In this document: positions 16,905 to 27,436 of the stretch, piece after piece | How positions within the stretch are numbered: position 1 is the first letter of the stretch | How the letters are laid out: every line of letters starts with the position of its first letter | Source: Pycnococcus provasolii | Taxonomy: Eukaryota; Chlorophyta; Pseudoscourfieldiophyceae; Pseudoscourfieldiales; Pycnococcaceae | Reading direction: 5' to 3' | NCBI GenBank assembly: GCA_938743325.2 | Contig: OW568881.1 | Span: 434,001 to 498,000, forward strand | DNA: 64,000 bases | Notes under the pieces: generated by a model | The model's database searches: none | What the model saw: the letters and a program-made list of their open reading frames with translations, nothing else | What the model was told of the DNA's origin: nothing | Translations under genes and position numbers: made by a program

Positions 16905-18357
16905 GGTCGCCACGTCTGAAGTCGTCGAGAAGTCGCAAGCGGAGACAAGCCTGCGCGTTGTGAGTCAGGCCACGGGTGACGGCGCGGCGGGTGATGGTAG
17001 TTTCTTTTCGTGAAATCTTCGGTGAACAAGTGTCTTTCCTTCAGGCCAAGAAACGCCGAGAAATCGAGAAAGTGTACGTACTGTACGTAAGAACGCGAGA
17101 AACGAAAGAAGAAGTGAGTGAGTGAGTGAGTGAGTACTGTTGTGAGGAAGTACACCCAAGGCGCCTTAGTAAGCCAGATATTATGACCGATAGAACAGAC
17201 AGACTCACTCACAGGTGCCAGCCAGGGAGCCTTGAAAGTAAGGTAAGAAACAGAAAACGTAAGAAACAGTGAACAGTAAACGCCGTTAACGTTTAACGGC
17301 GCTTGCAAGACACACCAGTGACAAGCAAGTGGTTTCAAATGGAACACAACAAAAAAGCAAGCAAGCTGGATGGCGTGAGGTGATGGCGCGAGGGGCCACC
17401 ATCCCACGCGCTCGGTCTGTCGGTTGACGTGGTGGAATTTTGCGTGGGAAGGGAGCTTCGTTGGGCTTCGTTATGAAAAAAGGCATGGTGTGACAGGCTG
17501 GCTGACCGGTCCCCAGAGCCACGCGGGAAGCCACTGGGGTTGACGTGGGTGAGTGGTACCCTACCTTTAAGGCTCCTGAACTACGATAGACAGATAGACT
17601 TGTTTGTCTCGTGCAGGTCGAGGAGGAAGGGGGGGGGACAAAACCACCTGACAAAACCTTCCTACTTGTCTGTTGGAGTTTTAGGGGTTTGTAGTACGAC
17701 ACATCACCTGTGAGAATGGAAGAATTGAGTTTTAGCATGGTCCTCGTGGTGCAAGACCAAGTGCGGATTCCAAAAGTGGTCGGGGGCTTGCCGACCAAAA
17801 ATTAGTGGTGCAGTTAGTGGTGCAGACTAAATCGCCCGTTATATCAGGAGAGTGTTTCTACGAGACACGACCTAAGTGCGCGTACTTCTGCTAAACCCGA
17901 ACTATATCCCCGAACTGACACGTCGCCGCCGACCTATCGCCCCGTTGTTCTCCGCCGACCTAACGCCCCGTTGTGGGGAGGTCCTCCTTGGCACGGCCGG
18001 TCGGTTACTTAGGGATAATGGGTCAAAATCAGGACCAGCGCGATTGCCCCGCGCTCTTGGTGCCTGCGCACAATATCGTGACGACGTTGGCGCACAGCGG
18101 CCGTTCGACGTCCACCAACTACGGCCGCCACGGCGGGAGCAGAGTTAAGGTAGGAATATGTATCGGTTGGGTTACATAGAGGGAGTGTATTCTTTTCACG
18201 CCGATGTTGTACGACTCTTGCGCCTGCTTCTCGGGTGTGAGGCCCGGCAGACTAGTAGCACTGATGTACCAACCATGCCACGGGGACTGCACGTTGTAAA
18301 GAATGAGAATGAAAAATCTCGAGCTTCTTCTTCTTATTCGTCTTCATAAACAAGCTA
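16905..18357. other. Long intergenic region with unresolved short frames
   Basis: This is the 5' flank of the polyproline gene and the 3' flank of the ankyrin gene. It holds a GTGA microsatellite (about 17115-17135), a TACGTACTGTACGTA-type palindrome near 17070 and a CTACCTTTAAGG motif at 17561-17572. A 51-codon plus-strand frame at 18018 ends at a donor-like GTAGGA, and a minus-strand frame at about 18275-18140 could be a downstream exon of the ankyrin gene. None is strong enough to call as a gene. Confidence 0.4.
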
Positions 18358-20253
18358 CTAACGCGATACCACGTACACGTAGTACACACGCCCTTCCACC
18401 CTGTCGCCGTCGTCGCTTGGTTGGTCGTTGTCGCACTTATCCGTCGCGTCAAAGCCGTTCATGTTAAACACCGCGATGAGATAAGTCTCCAAAGCGTCTG
18501 CCAGATCGCGCGTGCCGCGAAAAATCACGTCCATCCTGTCGTAACGTACGCAATAGCCGCTGTGAGGATAGCCGTGCTTGGCTTGACGCTTCGGATCGTC
18601 TGTGATGCCGATTTTGAAGCTGTTCCACGCCTCTTTCCGCTCCTGACAAAATGCCACCGCCTTGGGGAATGCAACGCCCATCCTCATGACCGAGTGGTCG
18701 GTAGTGTGATTGACCAACTGGTATCGAAGAGCGAAAGCAGGACGGTTGTTTCTCAACTGCGTGCGAGGTATGTCCGCATCCACCTCGCCGAGATCACGCG
18801 GGCCGTCCTGCCGTGCGGCCAACCACTGCGCTATGGCATGTTGTGTCGAGAACGGCGCGGCCGCCGCCACCGCCGCAACGCCAGCAAGACTTTCTTTGTC
18901 AGCCGTGAGATCGACTGCTTGTCGTCCTGCACGGTTCTCGATCACGGCGATAACTTGCTTACACTTCCTCTCAGATGCCAACTCATGTGCGGTAAGCCCT
19001 TGATTATCTGCGGCATCTCGTGGAACTCCTCTGGTAAGAAGGAGGCGGGTCATGTCTGCATCGCCTCGAGATGCAGCTTTGTGAAGAGCCGTCTGACCGA
19101 GCGCACAGGTAGCTCCAGCGTTCGCCTTTGCGTCGAGAAGCATTTCAACGCTTTCGATGCATCCATCGCGCGCGGCGTATAGGAGAGGCGTCATCGAATG
19201 ATCGTTATCCGCAATGGCATTCACGTCACATCCAGCCTTCACAAGGTTTTGCACTGTCTGTTGTATGTCAGCCGTGGTTATGCCAAGCTCTCTCTCCGGC
19301 GCACAACAGCAAGCGATGTGCAAAGCAGTGCATCCATGAAATCGCGCTCCGCAGAGGTGGCGATTGGCGTTGACGAGCCGCTTAACAATAGTAGGTATGG
19401 CAAAGTGAGCCGCGAGATGCACTGGGTGCAGAAAGGTGTCCACGAACTGGCCAAGGTTGACTCCGTTGTTGAGAAGTGTCGATATGGCGCTGGGATCACG
19501 TTTGACGGTTGCCACGACAGCGCTTTTCATGTGATCTTGCAGTTCAGAGTCACCCCGTGCGTGCGCGTCAACCCATGGTTCTCCAACGGCAAGGCCAATG
19601 TTTTTCAGTTTTGCGAACAGCGGAACGTCGCCGCAATTATTCTTCACCTGCACACCGCCAGGATGCTCCGCAAACACCTTGACAATCACGTCGACGCTTG
19701 CTTCGTTAATTAATGCATGGTGCAGGGGTAAGTTGCCGTTCTTATTCTTCACCTGCGCACCCTCAGAATACGCTGCAAGCAGCATGTCGATGACATCGCC
19801 GCTTCCTTTGTATACCGCCCAGTGCAGGGGTAAGTCGCCGTCCGTATTCTTCACCTGCGCACCGCCAGGATACGCCGCAAGCAGCTTGCCGATGACGTCG
19901 ACGCTTGCGCTTCTATCTAACGCGTAGTGCAGGGATAAGTTGCCGTCATTATTCTTCACCTGCGCACCTTTAGGATACGCTTCAAGCAGCTTGTCGATGA
20001 CGTCGATACTTGCTTTGTATGCCGCAAAGTGCAGGGGTAAGTCGCCGTCCGTATTCTTCACCTGCGCACCACCAGGATACGCCGCAAGCAGCTTGCCGAT
20101 GACGTCGACGCTTGCGTTTCCTCCTAACGCGTAGTGCAGGGGTAAGTTGCCGTGATTCTCTTCCCTTGCTTCCTGAGGGTGCGACTCAATTCGCCGTTTC
20201 ACCTCGTCCCACGTTCTGTTGCAACAAAGTTTGTGCATCTCCGTATTAACCAT
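18358..20253 (-). CDS. Ankyrin-repeat protein with GIY-YIG-like C-terminus
   Basis: A 631-residue product from an ATG at 20253. About five near-identical N-terminal repeats (DGDLPLHFAAYKASIDVIDK type) are followed by divergent ankyrin repeats to about residue 420 (CTALHIACC, MTPLLYAARDG, QTALHKAASRGDADM). The C-terminal 130 residues contain FKIGITDDPKRQAKHGY, close to the YIGxTxDLxxRxxxH part of GIY-YIG nucleases and the T5orf172 family, then a final VYYVYV. The canonical N-terminal GIY strand is not visible, so nuclease activity is uncertain. The repeat style resembles ankyrin families of diatoms and other protists. A donor-like GTATCG at the stop and a pyrimidine-rich acceptor near 18280 would allow an alternative 3' exon. 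Confidence 0.75.
   Translation of the reverse strand: MVNTEMHKLCCNRTWDEVKRRIESHPQEAREENHGNLPLHYALGGNASVDVIGKLLAAYPGGAQVKNTDGDLPLHFAAYKASIDVIDKLLEAYPKGAQVKNNDGNLSLHYALDRSASVDVIGKLLAAYPGGAQVKNTDGDLPLHWAVYKGSGDVIDMLLAAYSEGAQVKNKNGNLPLHHALINEASVDVIVKVFAEHPGGVQVKNNCGDVPLFAKLKNIGLAVGEPWVDAHARGDSELQDHMKSAVVATVKRDPSAISTLLNNGVNLGQFVDTFLHPVHLAAHFAIPTIVKRLVNANRHLCGARFHGCTALHIACCCAPERELGITTADIQQTVQNLVKAGCDVNAIADNDHSMTPLLYAARDGCIESVEMLLDAKANAGATCALGQTALHKAASRGDADMTRLLLTRGVPRDAADNQGLTAHELASERKCKQVIAVIENRAGRQAVDLTADKESLAGVAAVAAAAPFSTQHAIAQWLAARQDGPRDLGEVDADIPRTQLRNNRPAFALRYQLVNHTTDHSVMRMGVAFPKAVAFCQERKEAWNSFKIGITDDPKRQAKHGYPHSGYCVRYDRMDVIFRGTRDLADALETYLIAVFNMNGFDATDKCDNDQPSDDGDRVEGRVYYVYVVSR
19725..20150. 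repeat. Tandem ~102-108-bp DNA repeats encoding ankyrin units
   Basis: The sequence ATTCTTCACCTGCGCACC and following bases recurs near 19640, 19743, 19845, 19953 and 20055 with few changes. This indicates recent expansion or gene-conversion-driven homogenisation of the N-terminal ankyrin repeats. Confidence 0.8.
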
Positions 20254-20719
20254 GGCCTAACGAATGATCACTGCCACCGCACAAGAACGCAAAACCGCAA
20301 GGCCGCAAACGCCAAGACAAGTAAAGTAAGTCCGAAGTGCGAAGTTTGAAGATACAGACAAAGCCAGCCAGCCAGCCAGCCAGTGAGACTGAATAGCAAC
20401 GCAAGTGGCCGCACTCAAGGGAATGTGCACAGTGATGGCCAATGCCCAGTGCTAAGCTAGTCTGGTCAAGAGTGGCGTGAGTGAGGGCGTAACTGGAAGG
20501 AGGTTAGGGGGTCCCACGAAAAGAAAAGCGGCCAGGGTTTTGGACCCGCACCCCTATTCCATTTTGGATAGTTCCGTTTCGCATAACCCAGATTGATGTT
20601 CGCGAATGTTGGTATGGGGATACGGGTAGGGACCGCCTTTTCTCCTTCGTCTCTTCCCGAAGCCAGGCTGCCCTCCCTCTCCCTTCCCGCCTCCATCCAC
20701 GTGTAGGGTAGGATTCCAC
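20254..20719. promoter_or_regulatory. Divergent spacer between ankyrin and beta-galactosidase genes
   Basis: This contains a short (CCAG)n tract near 20365 and pyrimidine-rich DNA close to the beta-galactosidase start. It probably holds both promoters. No gene was seen. Confidence 0.4.
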
Positions 20720-23284
20720 ATGGCGACTCTGGTTCGTGGTCTCTTCGCTCTCGGCATGTTCTGCGCTTGCGCACCGTCGGCGGCGGCGGCGTCTACCACG
20801 CCTCGACTGAAGCGTGGGCTTGGTCGCGTTTCGTTTGACGCACGGTCGTTCGTTTTCGAGGATGGGTTTGGCCATCGAGAGCGCAAACTCATACGGGCTG
20901 GTAGCTTCCACTACCCTCGTGCATCACCTGAAGAGTGGCCGTCCATATTTCGCGCCATGCGTCAAGGTGGCCTGAATGCGGTGGAGACTCTCATCATGTG
21001 GAATGTGCACTCGCCGACCAAGCCAGACGGGGGTGAACCTCAGCTCGACCGTCATCCGTACAATGTCACCCTGTTTCTCGAACAGGCGAAGAAGGAAGGA
21101 TTGTATGCGATTGTCCGCATCGGTCCGTACATTTGCGCTGAGTGGGAGCTTGGAGGAATTCCGTGGTGGCTGCACGACCTCGAGAAAACTTCTCACGGCA
21201 TGTCTGCGATTCGCACGAATGACACGACGTGGGAAAAATTAAGCGACACTTTCGTCACCGCCGTGATCCGACACCTTCACGCGAAAGACCTTCTCTTCTC
21301 TGAAGGTGGACCTGTCATCATGCTTCAGATAGAAAACGAATACGGCAACATCGAGTCGAGCTACGGCGAGGCTGGCGTGCGGTACGTGCAGCACCTTGGA
21401 AGCACGGTCAACCGCCTCAATCGTGCTTTTTCTTTGCGGATCCCGTGGATCATGTGCCAACAGCCGAACGACGTGCCATCTGGTATTGTCAATACGTGCA
21501 ACGGATTTTACTGCGATGAGTTCGAGCCATCACGGAGTGATTCACCGAAAGGATGGACAGAAGTTTGGAGTGGCTGGTTCACGGCATGGGGTCAGCCAAG
21601 ACCGGCTCGCCCTGCTCGCGACACAGCGTTTGCCATCGCCCGCTTCGTCGCGAATGGAGGATCGTTCTTCAATTACTACATGTACTACGGTGGTACGAAC
21701 ACGATGGGACGTAGCGGAGGTCCAGGGATCATAACATCGTATGACTACGATGCACCACTCGACGAGTATGGCTTCAAGAGGCCGAAGTACTACTCGCTGA
21801 AAGCTCTGCATTTTTCGCTCGAGCGTGCAAGTCATGCTACATTCAAAGCATCACGCCCACAACCAAGGACATTACCTCTTGGATCCTTGAATGTCACACT
21901 GATGCTGTATCGCACCGAGGGCACAGATTCTTGTGCAGCATACATAATCAATGCCGCAACGAAACCGAGCGACACTGCCATACTCAGCAAGGCACAATGG
22001 AATCGAATTCTCCAAAACGAATCGATGAATCAGATTGAGACGGAGGATGTCATGGCCATTCCACCCTGGTCGGTGACTGTGCTGCCTGATTGCGATTTTG
22101 ACAAGGCATACAATACAGCTGATCGTGTTAGCTCGTCGGCGTCGAAGCTGTCAGGCGATGACACGTTTATCACACATTCAGCCATTCCGACTCGTTGGGT
22201 GTGTTCGAATGAGCCAATTGGCGTGCCGAATTCAACAAAAGACTCGAGCGTCGTTCATTCGGACTCACCTCTAAATCTGTTGGATCTCACGCGCGGCACC
22301 GCCGACTATGCGTGGTACGAACCAACCAGTCTTCCACTACCGCACGGCAATAACGTCACCAGTGTCCGTCTTACATTTGATGGAATCTTGGATTACGCAA
22401 ACGTCTTTGTGAACGAGAGTCTCGTTGCCACGACCTTGCACGCTATTAATAGCGGCATTGATGGCACAATACCTATTAGTCCGCTTCGACCGCATGTCTC
22501 TCAGAAACTGTCAATCTTTCCTCCGTTGCGCATGCAAAAGCGAGATGAAGCTGGCTACCCGTGGGGTGCATCGAGTTTGACCGTCACGATCAAATTATCG
22601 CCTGCCTCGCGACCTAACGTACAAGTTCTTGCCGGTCGGCTTGGAACATCAAACTACGGGCCGTATTATTTCGAGAATGCATTCATGGGCATAACGCGAG
22701 GCGCTACGATGTCGCTCCTCGACGCTAAAAACACGTCGTCTGTACCAATCGTCGGGTGGAGGCAAGCAGGGTTCTTTCCAAAAATACCTCCACAGAGTTC
22801 GTTTTCTTCATGTACAAGCCATGTTGCCGCGATGACATGGACGAAGGCGTGCGTACCATTGCCACCGACTTATCGCGTATCAGCATCTTACGGATTTGGT
22901 CTTGTTCTGTCTGGCATGCGCAAGGGACAGGCTTTCGTCAACGGACGCTACATCGGCCGATTTTTCTTGCTTAATGCCCAATACGCTCCGTCCCAAGGGA
23001 CCTGCGTGGCTTCGTGTCAAGGCGCTGAAGCTTGCGAAGATCGCATTGGCAGCTTCCAGCCTTGGACTTGTCTAAAGGGATGTGGGGAGCCAAGTCAGAA
23101 AGTGTATAAGATACCGGCAGACGTTCTCAATTCATCGTCGTCATGTGATGTGCATCATGCTGAGGTGGTACTTCTCGAGGAGATTGGAGGCGACACGTCT
23201 GATGTGCGCATTGTTGAGGTGAAGAGTGGGTTCGACATGGTACAGTGTGATAGGAAGGTTTCCGAGGTTGTGGATGAAATGTGA
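20720..23284 (+). CDS. Plant-type beta-galactosidase (GH35)
   Basis: An 854-residue product with a signal peptide (LVRGLFALGMFCACAPSAAA). Hallmarks of plant GH35 enzymes are intact: GSFHYPRASPEEWP, NAVETLIMWNVHSP, RIGPYICAEWELGGIPWWL and QIENEYGN, whose second Glu (residue 207) is the expected acid/base. CQQPNDVPSGIVNTCNGFYCD follows as in plant BGALs, then WTEVWSGWF with Glu281 as the expected nucleophile. C-terminal jelly-roll-like domains follow. It should remove terminal galactose from matrix or wall galactans and glycoproteins outside the cell, plausibly including the arabinogalactan-type decoration of the Pro-rich proteins made by this alga (inference). No intron is needed. Confidence 0.93.
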   Translation: MATLVRGLFALGMFCACAPSAAAASTTPRLKRGLGRVSFDARSFVFEDGFGHRERKLIRAGSFHYPRASPEEWPSIFRAMRQGGLNAVETLIMWNVHSPTKPDGGEPQLDRHPYNVTLFLEQAKKEGLYAIVRIGPYICAEWELGGIPWWLHDLEKTSHGMSAIRTNDTTWEKLSDTFVTAVIRHLHAKDLLFSEGGPVIMLQIENEYGNIESSYGEAGVRYVQHLGSTVNRLNRAFSLRIPWIMCQQPNDVPSGIVNTCNGFYCDEFEPSRSDSPKGWTEVWSGWFTAWGQPRPARPARDTAFAIARFVANGGSFFNYYMYYGGTNTMGRSGGPGIITSYDYDAPLDEYGFKRPKYYSLKALHFSLERASHATFKASRPQPRTLPLGSLNVTLMLYRTEGTDSCAAYIINAATKPSDTAILSKAQWNRILQNESMNQIETEDVMAIPPWSVTVLPDCDFDKAYNTADRVSSSASKLSGDDTFITHSAIPTRWVCSNEPIGVPNSTKDSSVVHSDSPLNLLDLTRGTADYAWYEPTSLPLPHGNNVTSVRLTFDGILDYANVFVNESLVATTLHAINSGIDGTIPISPLRPHVSQKLSIFPPLRMQKRDEAGYPWGASSLTVTIKLSPASRPNVQVLAGRLGTSNYGPYYFENAFMGITRGATMSLLDAKNTSSVPIVGWRQAGFFPKIPPQSSFSSCTSHVAAMTWTKACVPLPPTYRVSASYGFGLVLSGMRKGQAFVNGRYIGRFFLLNAQYAPSQGTCVASCQGAEACEDRIGSFQPWTCLKGCGEPSQKVYKIPADVLNSSSSCDVHHAEVVLLEEIGGDTSDVRIVEVKSGFDMVQCDRKVSEVVDEM

Positions 23285-23326
23285 GGGTTAATTTTACATG
23301 TTGTACTTTCTTGTTGTGTAATTCAT

Positions 23327-26300
23327 CTATACAATACTCCTAATTTCGGTCATCTCTACTCTCTCGGCAAGAGTATCGAGGTTTTCATCCGAACCGTAAG
23401 ATTGGAGTTGCAGTGACTTTCGATGCAATCCGAGACTCATTTTTAGTGATCGACGTCTCCTATCGAAGATCTCCCTTGAGACACCCTGGTCATCGGTAAT
23501 AAGGACACGACGGCCAAACAAGCCCTGTTGGATTAGTGTGTTACGTCAGTGGTTGTCATTCTATTCTAGCCGTGCGAGACATAAATTGTTCGGGGAGACT
23601 TACCACATGGTTTCCAATCGTTTCATCCCGGCCTCGGTGTAGAAGTTCAAAGAGATCTGTGATGTCCTTGTAAGCTCTGTCAACTTTGGTGATCACCTCA
23701 ACATCTGATTCATTGGAAAAGAAGGCTTGCCGGCGCTCATCCGCCTCACGATTCAGTTTCTCAACTTGATGAAAGTTGGTCTGAACCAAATTATTGCTTT
23801 CGGTGCGCCCGACGTCTTGGATGAAAGAGTTGTTATACGGTTGCACCATGTCCTCATCTGGACTTAACGAATGCCCGTTACCTGGCGATTCTTGCTTTGT
23901 TTCCTTGATGGCATCGGCATACCATTTCAGGGAGCTCCCAACGTCGGATTCGCAATTGAGATTCCAGCCGTCGTAAAAGTCTTCGACCGTATTGACCTGG
24001 TTATTCTCAGATTTTATAATTGACGACGGAAAGACCTTGTTCGTGTTTTCGTGCTTCTGAAATACCTTAGCAAGATTCTTCTTGCGAAGAGACATGGGTA
24101 CAGCAGCTTTTTCGTTTCCCGTCTTCTCGTAGAACATCGAACCCCATTCAAGGGTGCTGAGTGAATGGTGATCATGCTGCACGTCGTTCAGTAGGTGTTT
24201 TGCCACTGCCGCTGTAAGCAATCCTTGGTTCTGTAGCGTATTGATCATCTTTACCTGCTGATGTAGAAGCGCCTCGCACATTTGTTCAGTGTGCACACGC
24301 TGTGCAACCCCAGGCTGATTGGCACGAGCCTTATCGATGATTGACTCCGCGACCGCACATAGAAGCTTTGACTCCCAGCAGATCCGTTTCTCCTCAAGCG
24401 TATCAGCAGTCGAGTCTTTCCCCAAATACGACACGATTTGAACACGCGCTCGCACATGAGCCTCGACGTAGGCACTCGCAAGATGCACCGTGTCCTCCCA
24501 CGTCACGGAGCGCTTAAAATGGTCGATGAAACGCTTCAGAGAAAGGAACAGTCTTGATCCTGCGGGCAATTTTGACAATGGCTTTATCCACTCGATGAGT
24601 CTCAAAAGTGACTGTTTGATTGTTTGGTGTGTTATGTTAGTACATCTTTATCATCATTATTGTTCGCGGTTAGTTTATCGAGAGAGACTTACAGCATTTG
24701 GCACCATGAAATGCTGAATGTACATCCAATCAGCCACGCCTTTAGTACAGTAATCTTGGGCGAAATCGCATGCATTAGTGAGAATGGTACAGTTTCCGCC
24801 TTCTGGCAGCGATCCATTTTCCACCATCTCCCAGTATGACTTTCGGATCATCGATATAAATATGCTGCGCACTGCTGTCATCATCTCGCCTCCCGGATCT
24901 TCGACAATCTCTTTAAGCACTTCATCAAGGCCACTCACCTCACTCGTTTTTATGAGCCTGCCATCGTTGACGAGCTTGAGGAGGAATTCTGCGGAGTTCA
25001 CATCAGCCTCAAAGCTGGTTTGTTTCTTCGCGCTCATTTCTCTCCTTTTTTTCGCGCTGCGCCTGAACAGTGCCATGAAGTCCCCTGACGCAGCTAGGAA
25101 CGATTGAGCCACATTCTTCTTGCCAGGTTCGCGAGGACCCACATCGTGAAGCTGGGCAGCCCGCTCATGTATAATTTCCTCTACATCATCAACCTCGCCA
25201 TTCATCACACGTTGGTGCAGCTCAATGGCTGATACGGTGTTCTTGACGACAGAGGGGTTATGCATGTTGAACATCTCAACAAACTTGAACTTCATGTAGA
25301 ACTTGTAAAGATCCGATGAAATTCGACGTCGCATATCCTTGTAAACCTGCACCTCAGCGTACGTCTCCTTGGTCATTCCCAGTTTCACCATAAGCGCTTT
25401 TGCTGTTGTGGCATTAATCAGCATAGTCATCACAGCGATGCCCCCCACGAAGAAGAATATGCGAATTGAGTCTTTCTTCTCAACTTTCGGTTCGTGCTCG
25501 ATCACGATGGCTAGGGCAAGGCCAATCGCCCCGCGCAGGCCACCCCACACCATTACGGCGCACTCTTTTAATGTCACGCCATAGCCGAGCTGTTGAAGTA
25601 TTGGGAAGAAGAGAGCAAACATCACACTGCGGATTAGAATCGCGAAGATGTACAAGACGACGAGATAGGCAAATTCTTCCCCTTTGATATACACACCGAG
25701 GTACTGGTGCAACTGCATGCCAATGATGAATCCGGAAAGAATGAACAAGACGGTGTTGAAGCTGAACTCCACAAAGTGCCAAATTTCATGTGTGACGTGG
25801 TGATTCTTGACGTACGGCCAAGCATACGCCGCAAAGGTGACCGCAAACGTGACTGTTGACAATACACCCGAAACACCTGCAATACTTTCGGCGATGTAAA
25901 AGCTCAGATACGAGAAGGAAACTGTGTATGCCACTTCAACATGCGAATCGTCCGAGAAGTTTAGCAGCAAGATGCACAGAAGCCCACACGCCAGTCCAAC
26001 TGCGGGACCGCCAAGCGAAACCTTTGCCGCAAATTCAACAATCGCTGGCCCATCAAAGCGCTCGCCCTGAATCATTCTAAGGAATAGCGAGAAAATGACG
26101 ACAGCCGTGCCGTCATTCAGAAGGCTTTCACCGGCGATAAGCATGGTGAGCTTTGGCGACGCTCCGACAGCTTTCAGCAACGCGACAACGGCCACCGGGT
26201 CAGTGGCAGCAAGTATCGAGCCAAACGCCATCGAGAGATCCCAAGACCACCCGTACGGCAAGACGAACTTAGCAACACATGCCGTGAGAAACGAACCAAG

Positions 26301-26771
26301 CAGCACTCCCGGGCAGGCAAGCAGCAAGATCTGGCCAAACGTCTTTTTGATGAGATGGAAATTGATTGTACACCCGTCGCCAAATAGCAGAGCGGGAAGG
26401 AACGAGTACAGGAGCATATGCGGGTCTATCTTGCCCCAACGTTCCATCGACTGCCCAAGTTCGCCAAAGTCAAAAGCTTCTTTGGCGGCACCCACGAGCA
26501 TGCCGAGAACGAGAATGCAGACCGTGTACGGTATAGAGCTGTGGAAATAGTGCAGTGTCTCGTGCACTAGACCACCTATGCCGACCGTCACCATGAGGAA
26601 GAGAATTGTGTAATAGGAGTGGTCCACGTGTGAGTGGTCGATAGCATCGTGACCGCTCACCTCGAATTCCTCCTTGGCTGCGTGCGCGCAGGTGACTAGC
26701 AATGCTAGAGCGAACACGGCCGCGCGCAGGCGCGGCCGCACGGCTTTCATGCGTCGCCTTGACTTGGCCAT
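23327..26771 (-). CDS. Na+/H+ antiporter, SOS1/NHX7-like CPA1 family (three exons)
   Basis: Exons are 26771-24693, 24611-23604 and 23524-23327, all joined in phase 0 through GTAAGT donors and CAG acceptors; the introns are 81 and 79 bp. The 1094-residue product has a signal-like start and 11-12 membrane segments. Family motifs include LPALLFGDGCTINFHL, ILAATDPVAVVALLKAVG (carrying the ion-binding Asp), IAGESLLNDGTAVVIF (the conserved NDG) and WGGLRGAIGLALAIV. A long cytoplasmic tail of about 600 residues follows, as in plant SOS1, but I could not see a cyclic-nucleotide-binding domain in it. It exchanges Na+ for H+, most likely at the plasma membrane. The frames agree across both introns, so the gene model is strong. 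Confidence 0.88.
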
Positions 26772-27436
26772 CACCTGCGTCGTGCTTGGATTCGCAGAGC
26801 TCCGCGGATAGGAGAGCGCCGAGGACTTTTAACTTTCCCTGGATGAGAAAAATCCAGGATAACGAGGTAGGAGCAAGGACGGATCCTCAAACAAACCATA
26901 AGGACAAGCGAACGGTGCATGCCACCCTCTAGGAAGGGTAAAAAGCACAAGGTAAAGCAAAAGCACAAGGTAAAGCACAACAAGCAAGCGCAAGCAGAGC
27001 TGGAGACGGACGGACTGATAAAGTTAGTCTAAGGGTGTGCCTTAACTAACCCAACGGGTCCCAATCACCCTAGGCCTGAGGCCTGACAGCCTGAGGCCTG
27101 AGGACGGAAAGGGACGGGCAGTGCACACACGGACCTACAGGACATAGAGGTAGCACACGCCACACGCCACACGGAGGGAGCCCGAACACGGGTATTATCA
27201 CTACGATAGGAGAGGAGAACAAACTGGTCTGGTCTGCTCGTTCTCGTCAATGGGCAACCAGTGCACTCCCTCAGAGGCTCCGAGCGAGCAGTTCGTGCTA
27301 ATGTTGCATTAGGGTGCGCAACCCCCCCACGGCAAGGCCCTCGCCCTCGCCCCCGCCTCCTTCGCCCTTTCACCAAAAACAGAGAGAGAGCTCTAGAAAG
27401 ACGACCCTGTACAGGTCATAGGCCCCCTCAGAGCTC
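26772..27436. promoter_or_regulatory. Divergent spacer between antiporter and CFAP206
   Basis: This contains short direct repeats (AAAAGCACAAGGTAAAGC near 26940-26980 and CCTGAGGCCTGA near 27072-27105). It probably carries promoters for both genes. No gene was seen. Confidence 0.4.
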
